From: Aspergillus flavus
Taxonomy: Eukaryota; Ascomycota; Eurotiomycetes; Eurotiales; Aspergillaceae
DNA length: 64,000 nt
Direction: 5' to 3'
Assembly (NCBI RefSeq): GCF_009017415.1
Contig: NC_092410.1
Coordinates: forward strand, 3,954,859 to 4,018,858
How positions within the stretch are numbered: the first letter of the stretch is position 1; the number at the start of each line of letters is the position of its first letter. The notes beneath the pieces are model-generated. The model searched no databases. It saw only the letters and a program-made list of their open reading frames with translations, and was not told the DNA's origin. This document shows positions 44,410 to 54,530 of this stretch, in pieces. A program made the position numbers and the translations under genes.

Positions 44410-45379
44410 CTATTGCCGGGTGTCTTCCCCTTCAATTCGTCTCATTTCATCTACCATTTGCCGGGCAAGCTGTCGTGTCTTTCGGTCTAGAGCAGTCACC
44501 GTGCTGGCCCATTCAAACCTTTCTCTCCAGAATGCCCATCGCTGCTTCGACCATCCCTCTTGTCCAGTCCACTTCGTGGGCCACTCCTTCCCCAGGGAGC
44601 CCTCCATCCCGTAGATCTCTTTTCCACAGAGGATGATCCATTGTGCTGCACCCGGTATCCATCCGTTGAGGGTTCTGATGTCAATTTCCTCGAGAAAGTG
44701 ATCACGTTTGTCGTTGTACTCCTCGTCCAGTTCGCCCTCATAATCCTCCACGTACCCGTCCTGCAACCATTCCAGATATTCCTCGATGTCCTTATGATGG
44801 AATACTTCCCATGGGGCCTTCTCCAGTGTCTTCCTCAGGACCCAACTTCCGTGACGGAGCTGGCCGCGGCCCTCCGGACGAATGCCGGTATTATGGAGCT
44901 TGGCCGTGAAGGCATTGATATTGACCCAGCCTTGACGCTTTTGGTCCCGTTGAGTATCATAGAACGGGTGATCCACATCTACCCAATTAGCTGCTATAAC
45001 CCATGAAATTGCGGCAAGACGTACAGTCGAAGACAAATTCCACCAAATATTCACTGAGTCCATTCAGCTTGTGGAAAGCCCCGTTATGATCGGGAAGCCT
45101 CTGGAACTCGACCAGAAAGTCAAGCAGCCGGTCATTCTGTTCGGTAAACTTCTCAACCGCGTCGTAGAGAAGCGGCCAAAGTGAGGTGTAATCTGGATTC
45201 GGATCGGACTGTTCGATGTAAAGCGACGCAGCCCGTTTGGCTGCTTCCGATGCGGGAAGAGAAGGGTCGGTCAGGAGAGATCGGAGCGCGTCAATCATAT
45301 GGGCCGGAGGAGGCCAATCATGCTCGCTCTTGGCCTTGAAAAAGGCTTCATATTCAGGATTCCTGATCGGGTTGTGCAT
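44410..45379 (-). CDS. DUF3632 family protein
   Basis: Two exons on the minus strand, 45025-45379 and 44410-44978, giving 307 residues across a 46-base intron. The protein is cytosolic, acidic and tryptophan-rich, with helices like LWPLLYDAVEKFTEQNDRLLDFLVEFQRLPDH and INAFTAKLHNTG...SWVLRKTLE. These match fungal DUF3632 proteins, which have no known function and occur in many copies in ascomycetes. No signal peptide or membrane helix. Confidence 0.78.
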
Positions 45380-46116
45380 GGTGTTGTCGATTCTGCTCTG
45401 GGAGACATGGAAAGAAGGGAAAGGAGGAGGTGGGTAGGAAAGAGGAACAAGAGCGTGTCAGCATGGGGATGATTCATGAATTTATCGCATCCCTGCTCTT
45501 AAGCCCCGAGTGGGGCGGAAATTTCCTCCAAGGCTGATTTGACAGCGCAGCCTGCTGAAGCAATGCAACCAAAATGAATGGTAATCGGACTGCTTTCCGG
45601 ATTCGGACCCCACGATGACTGCCATATAATTATTCTGCCTTATGAAACTCCAGCCCTAGGCGGGTACATAGAGCCTTGGCATGTATCCTAGTGTATGCCC
45701 AACCCTATCATCTAAACGGCTAAAGATTTGCACTTGAGTCCAGTGTTGCTCTTATCGCTATATGGCTAAAGTGCCAACCCTCATGAAGTTCCCATGGGGG
45801 ATGTTCCGTCTTCCTGAGCCTGCTAAAGTCGCTGTACGCCCTTAGTTGCACCGTCTTACCCTAATCCCTGCCATAATCTCACCATGTATCTCGACCCTGG
45901 TCTACATCTAACATGGACCACTATATTGAACCGCCGTTTATGATCACCTTGCATATAGACCTATTTTCTCACCTTACACCAGGGGGTCGAACTCAAGATA
46001 TAAAGGCACGATGATGTTCTGCTATGTTCTCCCAGACAGCGCACAACTACCTCATCTCAACAGAACAGCCTCGCTTGCCAAGCCATTCTCGCGATTCTGA
46101 CCTGGCACATCTATCC
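45380..46116. other. Intergenic divergent promoter region
   Basis: No gene seen. ATATAAAG at 45998-46005, about 115 bases before the RNase ATG, is a likely TATA box. Confidence 0.5.
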
Positions 46117-46739
46117 ATGATGCCTTCCTTCATCTACACTTTTGCTATTAATGCCCTTCTGGCCGGCGCCTTAGTCGCTCAGATTGCAAATGCCTATCCT
46201 CAGCCTGCAGTCGCCGATGCGGCCGTCCTCTCGGAGGGATCCGACCCACCGGGTGTGTTCTACGAGGAACTCGAAAGCGACATTGTGAAGCGTTCCAAAA
46301 CGCTGAAGATTGGCGCAAAGCCTGACAAGTCGCATACCTGCCCCAAGACCGACAGATACGCAAAGCCAGTGGAATACTCTTCGGGGCAGCTTCAGAAGGC
46401 GTTTATCCAGGCAGCACAGTATGCCAATGATGGTAAACAAATCGGAGCCAGTGAGTGATTTTTGTATATTGCATGGTTGACTGCCTTGCTCACTGTCGCT
46501 TAGGAAACTACCCGCATTATTTTGGCAATAATGAGGAATTGCCGTTTCACTGTGGAAATAACAAGATGGAGTTTCCTCTGGACAAGGACAGCCCTGGTAA
46601 TGTTTATGGTGGACAAGCTGTGACAGATCTCCCAGATCGCATTGTCTTCGAGGTCAAGGAAAAGAAGAAAGAAACGCTGGTCAAGTTCTGTGGAGTAATG
46701 CGCCATGGGAATAATGGGGACTTTCTTAACTGCCCGTAG
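46117..46739 (+). CDS. Secreted guanyl-specific RNase (RNase N1/T1 superfamily)
   Basis: Two exons, 46117-46450 and 46504-46739, giving 189 residues. The signal peptide runs to about residue 26 (QIANA), followed by a propeptide ending in the Kex2-type KR at 58-59. The T1-type active site is present after splicing: His116 in NYPHYF, Glu134 in MEFPL, Arg157 in DRIVF and His179 in FCGVMRH. Four cysteines (75, 128, 174, 188) suggest an end-to-end and an internal disulfide, closer to the ribotoxin-type layout than to RNase T1 itself, but the loop between Cys128 and Glu134 is very short. It should cleave RNA at G outside the cell. Whether it acts on ribosomes cannot be told. An upstream ATG at 46024 would add 31 residues before the signal and sits just after the TATA box. 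Confidence 0.87.
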
Positions 46740-47311
46740 AGCTGATCGTGGAATACGAAGAACACTCCCCTGATTCGCCTTGAACCAGAGCCGGGCTAGG
46801 AATAGATATTCGCCTATGGATTAAACAGAACGAAAAAAAATCTAATACACTGCTCTTTGCTGGCCTGCTACCTTCATGGCATTAGATAGATTGTGCCCAG
46901 TGGTTGACTCCTTACTAATCTGATAGAATGTGCTCAAGGGGCGACTGCTCACTCTGCTCCAAACAGACTTATCCCAAGTCATCCCTGTTCACCTGGTGGG
47001 CAGCCACTGGCTTCTAGCCGGACTTAGTTGATACACTCGAACTGGGAGCTAGGTTGGGGCGGGTTCAGGTCAGGTTTTTCGGGTTACCCGTACCACTCTA
47101 CTCAGTAATCACATTTCTCCCCAGGCATCCGTACGAATCCAACAGCTACTCTAGTCTATTGACTCAACCCCTAGTCAATCTCTTACCCAGCCATGCTCAG
47201 GCTACCCCGCCCAGTCCCAGGGAACAACTTCACACCACGGAGGATTGAGATCTGTCTACTTACTCTGCTAAGTACCTAATATATTCACCTTGAAAGCACG
47301 CAATCAAAATA
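46740..47311. other. Intergenic DNA
   Basis: No gene seen; only short frames. Confidence 0.45.
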
Positions 47312-48000
47312 GTGAGCCATATTTACAAAGCGAGGTTTAATTCCACTAATATGAAATGGGATTACAATCACGGAATAGAAGCGAGAGCGATACGGGCAGC
47401 AAGTAACGAGATAAACAGGTTCAAAGCACTGAGCTTGATGTTGGACGACTACGGAGAGGGCCTATCCATCACTGAAAATATAGTCAGTGCTGCTGCTGGA
47501 AACACGAGCAAAGAAACGATCCTTATTATAACTTTGCTAGAGAGGCGAGTAGAAGAGATTTCGATCACCGAGAAAGTGGTCAGAGCTGCATCAAACAATC
47601 TAGAAAGTGGAGAGGGGTTGATGACTGTGCTTTTAAAAGGGGGCTTAGAGAGATTTTATGTCGGACACATTAACCGCTTTAATCAGGGACACGTTCGGCG
47701 GAGATACAATCGCTATCCTTCTCAATAAATATGGTCATCGGATTCAGGTCACGGAGGAAATGCCCAAAGCTGCTGCAAAAGAGGAAAAACAGATACCATG
47801 GCCTTACTTTGTGGCACATTCGGCGATTAGCTCACAGTCACAAAGGAAGTCCTGGAAGCTGCTGCAAGCAAGGAAGACCCGCAAAGTAATGGCCAACCGA
47901 CCGCCATACATCCGAAGTTATGGAAGAAAAGCAGAACAAGTAACGAAACCCTTCGGAGTCTGGATCTGACTAATCTCGCTGAAGTTTTCGTGTCCAGATA
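47312..48000 (+). pseudogene. Decayed ITExVVxAAA-repeat fragment (NLR/ankyrin-like protein relic)
   Basis: The region encodes about four copies of a roughly 40-residue repeat of the type ITExVVxAAA...xxxMxxLLxRRG, which in Aspergillus and relatives forms long arrays in NACHT- or ankyrin-containing proteins. Copies read SITENIVSAAAGN and SITEKVVRAASNN in the first frame (to about 47650), then QVTEEMPKAAAKE in a second frame, then VTKEVLEAAASKE in a third, ending at a stop near 48000. The two frame changes and the absence of any nucleotide-binding or effector domain mark it as a relic of a larger gene. The repeat family is recalled, not searched. Confidence 0.55.
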
Positions 48001-48170
48001 GAGTAGGATCAGAACGCGGGGAATGCGTCCGACGCTAATCCGTGACCGGTAAGAGAAGTGAGGTCCCTGCGCCCAACATTCAGTTTACTGAGTTCGGGTT
48101 CCTTCCCCCCTTTCTTCAATATATTCGTTTCAGTTTATTTCATAGAACATTTCTACCTCTATTGCCCACA

Positions 48171-49544
48171 ATGGCCCGTCGCGCAGCTTGCGACCGTTGT
48201 CGCGCCATCAAATCCCGTTGCTTGCCAGGTGTTTCTAACAACGCATGCTACCGCTGCGCTCGCCTGCGCCACACCTGCACCTTCTTACAAAAGCATCTAT
48301 ATGAAATGCGCCATGTTAGGACGGCGACTCTGACCACTGATGCACCTTTCCAAGCTGCTTCCGCTTTTTCACCACGCAAGACGGACGATGCTCTAAATTA
48401 CGTGTCAGAAAACGGCCGAAGAGCCCCCGTGCCCACTAGTCAGGTCATCCTCCTAGCCGGAATCCCTGTCCCTGCCATTGCTGAAATTTGCCTATTGTTC
48501 TCTGTTGGCCCCTCTCTAGGCTTGTATATGCAACAGACGTTATGTTCTCACGTCCTTGATGCCCCTGCACTGCTGATGGAGCCATATCAGGCTGTCGCTG
48601 GAGCTTTTAAGCGCGCTACCATGCGACAGCTTGCTGCCAGTGATTCCGATCTACACAGATGCGCCAAGGGCCTTCAACTGCTGCGTGAAGCTCGCGTTGG
48701 CCGTGTCAAGGAGGCTTGTAATTTCCTGGTACTGGGACTCACTCTAATTTCTTTCCAGCGTCTCATCGGCGGGCACACAGCCAGCACAATCTGCCGCTTT
48801 ACCCTCGCATTGGTTCAGCTTTGGTCAGATATTCTGGCCGACGACGCTACTTCTTGTATGGAGTTACTTGGTTTGCAGTTTATGGACACGACTCATTGTC
48901 TATTCCGCCGACAGGTTCCCATGCTTGAATGCCAAGTATGGAGCCTGGGACTCGTCCACCGGTCCGCCGGTATCTGCTGTCAGCTTTTGCCAATTTTGTA
49001 CAAAGTATGTGTAGTGGGATCATCATTACGCATGGCCAGCCCGCACACATTGTCAGAAAGCTTCATAAACAACTTGCGCGCAGACATCGAATGCTGGGAG
49101 CCATGCTTGCCGGATCAATTCTCGTCTACAGGGAAGTCGAAGCCAGAAATCACAACCTTGCTATCACAGGCGTACGTATATCGTACGGTCGCATTATTAA
49201 TTCTACATCGACTTCAATACCCGCTTGGACAAGAAGACGAAAGGGCAGGAACACTCGCTAAGGCAATCGCAGCCGACTTGGAGCGCTGCCTCTCTATTAC
49301 AGGGCAGTGTCCACCTCACGCGGTCCTCCCCTTAGTAATGGCAGGGGTTGAAGCCACCTGCATCTCCGAGAGGGAGCGGATTCATTTTCTCATTTCGAGA
49401 GTGCGTGGAGCCGCCTTCTACCCGTATGTTCAACATCTGCGCGAGTTGTTGGCCGGAGTGTGGATATCACGTGATTGCGGTGAAGATCGAAACGTCTTCA
49501 ACCTGTTCGACCAGTATCCGAATGTGGACCATATATTGCTCTGA
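48171..49544 (+). CDS. Zn2Cys6 transcription factor
   Basis: Single-exon 457-residue protein. The zinc cluster at residues 7-35 reads CDRCRAIKSRC then CYRCARLRHTC, spacing C-x2-C-x6-C-x8-C-x2-C-x6-C. The rest is helical with no strong motif; it resembles the smaller fungal regulators with a C-terminal aflatoxin-regulator-like or general Fungal_trans_2-type region. The ATG at 48171 is chosen because it precedes the cluster by six codons; in-frame upstream codons are leader sequence. The next gene, 1.6 kb away, encodes a DUF1254-type protein; no direct link is evident. Confidence 0.83.
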   Translation: MARRAACDRCRAIKSRCLPGVSNNACYRCARLRHTCTFLQKHLYEMRHVRTATLTTDAPFQAASAFSPRKTDDALNYVSENGRRAPVPTSQVILLAGIPVPAIAEICLLFSVGPSLGLYMQQTLCSHVLDAPALLMEPYQAVAGAFKRATMRQLAASDSDLHRCAKGLQLLREARVGRVKEACNFLVLGLTLISFQRLIGGHTASTICRFTLALVQLWSDILADDATSCMELLGLQFMDTTHCLFRRQVPMLECQVWSLGLVHRSAGICCQLLPILYKVCVVGSSLRMASPHTLSESFINNLRADIECWEPCLPDQFSSTGKSKPEITTLLSQAYVYRTVALLILHRLQYPLGQEDERAGTLAKAIAADLERCLSITGQCPPHAVLPLVMAGVEATCISERERIHFLISRVRGAAFYPYVQHLRELLAGVWISRDCGEDRNVFNLFDQYPNVDHILL

Positions 49545-51179
49545 TTGTTGTTGGATCAGACGGCTGGAAAGATACTTGTGTATTACTTGATCGCCGTCAT
49601 TCCGGTGAAAAGCAGGGCAAGAATGCTGGCCAATGTGGCGGATATCGTGCATATGACCCTAGCGCAGTTTAGTGGCCATCCATGTGTATATATCGTATAG
49701 TCTCAAGTACTTGCGATGTTTGGAGCTTAGGCTGCTGATGCATTGCCCAAAAGTCCCTGTTGAGCTTATTTTAGGGTACGAGGACATTAACACCCTCGTG
49801 TGACAAAATGAACAAACCCAGACATCTTGAAACCGACGTTTAATAAGGACAATGGGATGCGTGAAGAGGCGTGGAAGGCCACTGAGAATGTTCCACTTGG
49901 ATTTCAGGGCATTGTTTGTGATGTAAAAGTGGGCTATGTCCTCCTATTCGTCACTGTCATCTAAAAGTTATCTTTGAGACATGTAATGACATGCTCAAAA
50001 GCTGCATTTCGTGGTACTATGCCTGAATTTACTACTTCAAGGGTAGATCGTGACGATAATTGATAACATAAATACCTTGAATATCTCACTTTCCCAGCGT
50101 TGGCTAACAGCAATACTACGTAATGCAGGTGTAGTGAGGATCTCATCGACATTACTTGAACATATAATTCATTTCCTAGTTCCTCTCCATTCTTGTTTTA
50201 TAATACGTTACCCTTCACCATCTTCCTCAAATTCTGTTAGGTTGGAGGCCAGCCGATGGGGACGCCACTATCGAAAGAGAAGCCAAAATGGCTGCCAAGG
50301 TTTTTCCAGTTACCATAAGAACAACATTACTGTGATGACTGCAAACCGTCTCCAGTTTAGACTTTATGGAAGCAGTTCCTCTCGCTATTATCTGATGGCC
50401 CTACACTTCACCGCTTGGGATTCGTTGATTATGGTATGTTTGCATATAGGGTTGATCCACGCTAAGAGTTCAGTCATAAAGTAGCACTGTAGCAACCCTA
50501 AAAGTCCCTGCCGTCTGGTCTGTCTGGATGAGAGCTTTCCTATCGCCCCGCGGCCTGGCTTGACTGCCAGCATTGACATCCGGTCAGGCTGGCGCTATAT
50601 CGTTCGTAGCGTAACCGCCTGTCCTAGTCCGTCCGATCAGAAAAGCAATGTGCGTCCGTTTGCTAAAGCTTCTCCGTACACAGAGCTGAGCAGTCTCATA
50701 GAATTACGGTTTGGAACACTTCGATTTATGTGGTATAACGGGCCCAGCCGCGCTAGTATCGTTGTGTCCTAAAGTACGCCTCCCTTCATCGATTGTGTTC
50801 AACGTGCTTGAACGGGTGCATAGATAGCTTTAATGATGATCTACAAGAGTGTCGTACGCGAGTGACGAAGTTCTGCTCTGCTCTGCTCCATTCAATAACG
50901 TTGCTCCGGCCGCCGATAGCCTTTCGATCGATCGACAGGCAGATTAGACCCCACCTGGTGAATCAAGCAAATCAGATCGAGTTCCGAGCCGGTGAGAGTG
51001 GAGTTATGGTTTAATATTTTGTTTGGGTAGTGACACCTAAAAAGGAAACTGTAGGTGGTGAGCATCCTACGTCTTGTGTCTCTACACTAAGCGTATTAAT
51101 AATCCTCTGAGGTAACTAGCATAACCGACTAGATGCCTCGGTAAGCCCATATCTATGATCAATATAAGAGCACCAGCCT
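49545..51179. other. Gene-free intergenic DNA
   Basis: About 1.6 kb with short frames on both strands; none has a motif or exon structure I can support. Confidence 0.5.
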
Positions 51180-52901
51180 ATGGCCTCCAGTAAGGAAAAC
51201 CATAGTTTGTCGAACCTCCACAGAATGTTTTTTTTGATGACGGCGACGGCCTTTCTGGCCTTACTGCTAACTACATTTGCCAGATCTCCTACAGGCACGG
51301 GTGATGCAACCCTGAATGAGGCAACAGAATTCTCGTTGATCGTGCGTTCTACCCTTCCTAAGTGAAAATCACTTGCTGAAAACCTCTTTCAGTACGGATA
51401 TCCCCTTATTGCGTACTCGGAACTAGCCCTTCCTATTGTGTCAGAGCATGGGACCAACAGCATCCACCACCAGCGACAGCTTGCAAATCCAGGGCGGAAG
51501 AGTGTGGTGCGTCCAAACGTGGACACCCTGTACTCTCACAGCATACTAGACATGTCACACGCGGATTTGGTGTTCGAAATCCCCAATATCACAGACCGAT
51601 ATTGGGTGTGCCCTTTTTATGATGTGTAGGTCGCCTTGCCACGCTCGCCCATTTGTCATCAATGAATGCTCACACGATACTATAATAGGTATGGTAACAA
51701 CTATGCCAATCTCGGTTCTACTACCAAGAGTCCCCCGGGCAAGTATCGTGTCCGATATGCCTTCGGTGTGGGTGAGGAGCCGGGTATCACATATTGTGGA
51801 GGGAAATCTGAGCGTCCTGAATGTGACGGGTATCAAGGCTTAATCAACGCCCCTACGCCATATGGGGCTGTCGACGCCCGCATACTCGTGAGACAAAATG
51901 ATTTGGAGATGGTTCACACCTTCCAAAACCATACTTTGCTCTATACGGTACCTGGAGGGTACCAGGCGAAGCCGTGCGCGCCGAAGCTGACGACTGCAAT
52001 GCTGAATGCCTCGCTTGCCCGCGACCTTCCCATGCGTATCATGCAAATGACAGCGCGTTTTACACCACATAACCCGCCGCGCAATGTCTCTGATGTTTCG
52101 CGTGTCGACACAATGCTTCTCAAGGCCGGTATTCAGGACGGCTATTCCAAGCCTGTGGGAGCTAATTTGACTCACCTGGCACAGATGGCAGAGGCCGCAG
52201 TTAGTGCACACGCTTATCTCCCCAAGAATATTAGGGACCTAAAACATGGCTGGCTTGGGCTGGCTCCATCCGCACAGGGGGATTATAACTTAGACTACAA
52301 GATGCGGTCTTTTCTGGCCCGGTATGGCTATCTGGCCCTGGACGCTACGGAGGCTCTCTATCCAACGTACCATGAACCGGAAACAAAGAAGTTTGCCCTT
52401 ACATTGGGACCCAAGGAAGCGTATATGATTACGTTTGTTGGCAAACCTCCCCTTACTAAACAGGGATTTTGGAGCATCACTGTATACAACGAGGAACAAT
52501 ATTTGGTGGCAAATCCCCTTGAACGGTACGCATTGGGCGACCGATCCAATCTTACCTATGCGGATGGCGCTCCGGTATACGGCACCGACTCTAAGAACGC
52601 AAGCTTTCAGATCTTGCTTCAGCCGGCGGATATCGAGCCACCAAAAAACTGGACTTCCAAGTACGTCTTTCCTAGTTACTTTCTATCATACGGTCAAAGA
52701 TGCTGAGCATATACAGCTGGCTCCCTGCACCACCCGGCGGAGGAGAGATATCGATCAGCCGTAAGTTGCACCCAAGGTTCCATGAACAACCTTCATCTGA
52801 TTCCTGGTCAACCAGTTCGTTTTTATGGTCCAGCACAAGCTCTCATTGGAGGCGAATGGGTTTTTCCAGAAGTGAAGAAACGTGCCGCTTTTGAAGGATA
52901 A
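51180..52901 (+). CDS. DUF1254/DUF1214-type protein
   Basis: Five exons, 51180-51341, 51393-51625, 51689-52660, 52717-52760 and 52816-52901, giving 498 residues. A membrane anchor or uncleaved signal sits at residues 16-33 (MFFLMTATAFLALLLTTF). Then come YGYPLIAYSELAL and VVRPNVDTLYSHSILDMSHADLVFEIPNI, the DUF1254 core, and FWSITVYNEEQYLVANPLERYALGDRS then NWLPAPPGGGEISISLRFYGP, the DUF1214 core. The pairing is widespread in bacteria and fungi, with no settled function. The short fourth exon (44 bases) is required to rebuild the WLPAPPGG motif. It lies in accessory subtelomeric DNA. Confidence 0.86.
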
Positions 52902-53519
52902 TCAACCCTCAAACCGTCAGACATGATACTCCAGCTTAGTTCCTTACATACACGATCACTATCAATACTGCTGTTACTAGGCCATATTTGACTTGTGAAA
53001 GTGTGTTCTTGAGATGAGCATACTGTAAAAGCAAACTATGTCGCTTCGCCACCCCTGACGCGGCGGCAAAAGTAGAGACGGCTTTCGTAACAGCCCCATA
53101 GACAATCTTCCCGGAAACTGTAGTCTCGTGTTAGCATGATTCCAGGGCCAGTAAAGACTATCGGTCCAAACTTATCTTGATGGTATAACACGTCCGGGCG
53201 TGCCAACCGAGGCAAGTTTCGGCTATAGCGACCAGAGTTGTCGCTGATCCAGAATTTCGCGGGTATCTGGGCATTGTCGATGATCAAACAAATTATGGCA
53301 CGCAGTGGCTAAGGAGCTCATTGTCGCCGCGTTCGAACACGAGGACATATTTTCTACCATGGACGCGGCAAGCAAACGAACTTTGATCGGGCTTAACCCT
53401 ATGAAACTGTGACGCTTGTCAAGCTAATCCTGTCGGGACCCACCTCGATTACGGTGTAACTAACAATAACCTCCGGTGAGTGGCCCTTCATCTAGGTCCC
53501 CGCGAATGACTATCGCTCG
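52902..53519. other. Intergenic DNA upstream of a transporter relic
   Basis: No intact gene. It could contain more decayed parts of the same transporter, but I could not align any. Confidence 0.4.
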
Positions 53520-53745
53520 CCATACATTTTCCAGCCGCGCAGGACGGCATGGTCGCGCACGTTTATCGAGTCTACTCTACGGAACGCACTCTATCTCTGG
53601 CTAGTGAGCGGTATGGTTTCTATATCAGCGGACTATGCGACGGCGTGGGGCGTATGTAGCACGAATCGATAGGATTCAACTATAGTACCCGTCTAGACAG
53701 CCGAGGCTACGACGCTCACGTTTTGGAAGCAAGATATGTATATGC
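53520..53745 (+). pseudogene. Relic of a MATE-like multidrug transporter
   Basis: In one plus-strand frame the segment reads [34 protein letters not shown] and, after stops, VPV*TAEATTLTF. This matches, in order and spacing, a conserved stretch of a fungal family annotated as MATE/MOP-type multidrug transporters ([47 protein letters not shown], as I recall it). Two sites that are Trp and Gln in the family are TAG here. No start or flanking exons were found. It is a dead fragment of perhaps 75 codons. Confidence 0.5.
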
Positions 53746-54530
53746 AATGACCAGTTGACCATTGTCAGGGCCGACCAGCACAACGCGTGCTACATTTCCC
53801 CCACCCCGATCCAATGCCCAGAGAGCGAATACCCATATTATCGACTTGCACATTGTTCCACCCTCTCTATATAGTCGGTGTTCAGTACCTGATATCACAT
53901 ATGCGCAATGATTTCGCTTGACCACTTAACCTGGGAATAACCCACCTGCCCGAAGACAGGGATATCACGCAAGACATTCGAGTACTCGACTTCCCAGGTT
54001 GAAAGGTTCTTATATGCTGCATCATGCCATCTTGAGATGGAGCTTCGCAGCCAGTGCTTAGAAGGTGAATGCACGCATCTGGCCCATAGCAGTCCGGTGA
54101 AGACGGCGTTCGTCGCCTGTCTGCACGTCATGGTTCGAGATGCACAAGTGGTACTGAAGTACGGTGGGATCTGTTGGAATACGTAGAAAAACAATAGCCT
54201 CCCCCGTGTGAATACATCCGAGTGGTCTCCCCAGGCAGTGCATGTATGAGAATATCTGTGCATTCACACGCCAGCAAATGCTCTAGGAAGGTCAGCAATG
54301 GACAATTCTACATTATAACTAATATGTGCGCTCCGGAGGTGAGATGTGTGCTACGAGATAGCCCCAGCTCTAAAGAGAGATGTCTGCGTAGGGGCAGCAC
54401 TTCCACGCTATCGAACAACGTCAGCCTGGGAGCTTGCGGCACTGGACTCTCTGGTCCTGCCTGAAGTAAAAACCCCCTGTGTTCTTCAAGATCCCATGTA
54501 AGCATTACCACCTAACCTTCGCAGATGTAA
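53746..54530. other. Intergenic DNA
   Basis: No gene I can support; short minus-strand frames at 53900-54270 have no motif. Confidence 0.4.

Noticed and set aside
46024..46116. Upstream in-frame start for the secreted RNase
   Set aside because: Only about 20 bases after the TATA box and would precede the signal peptide with polar sequence.
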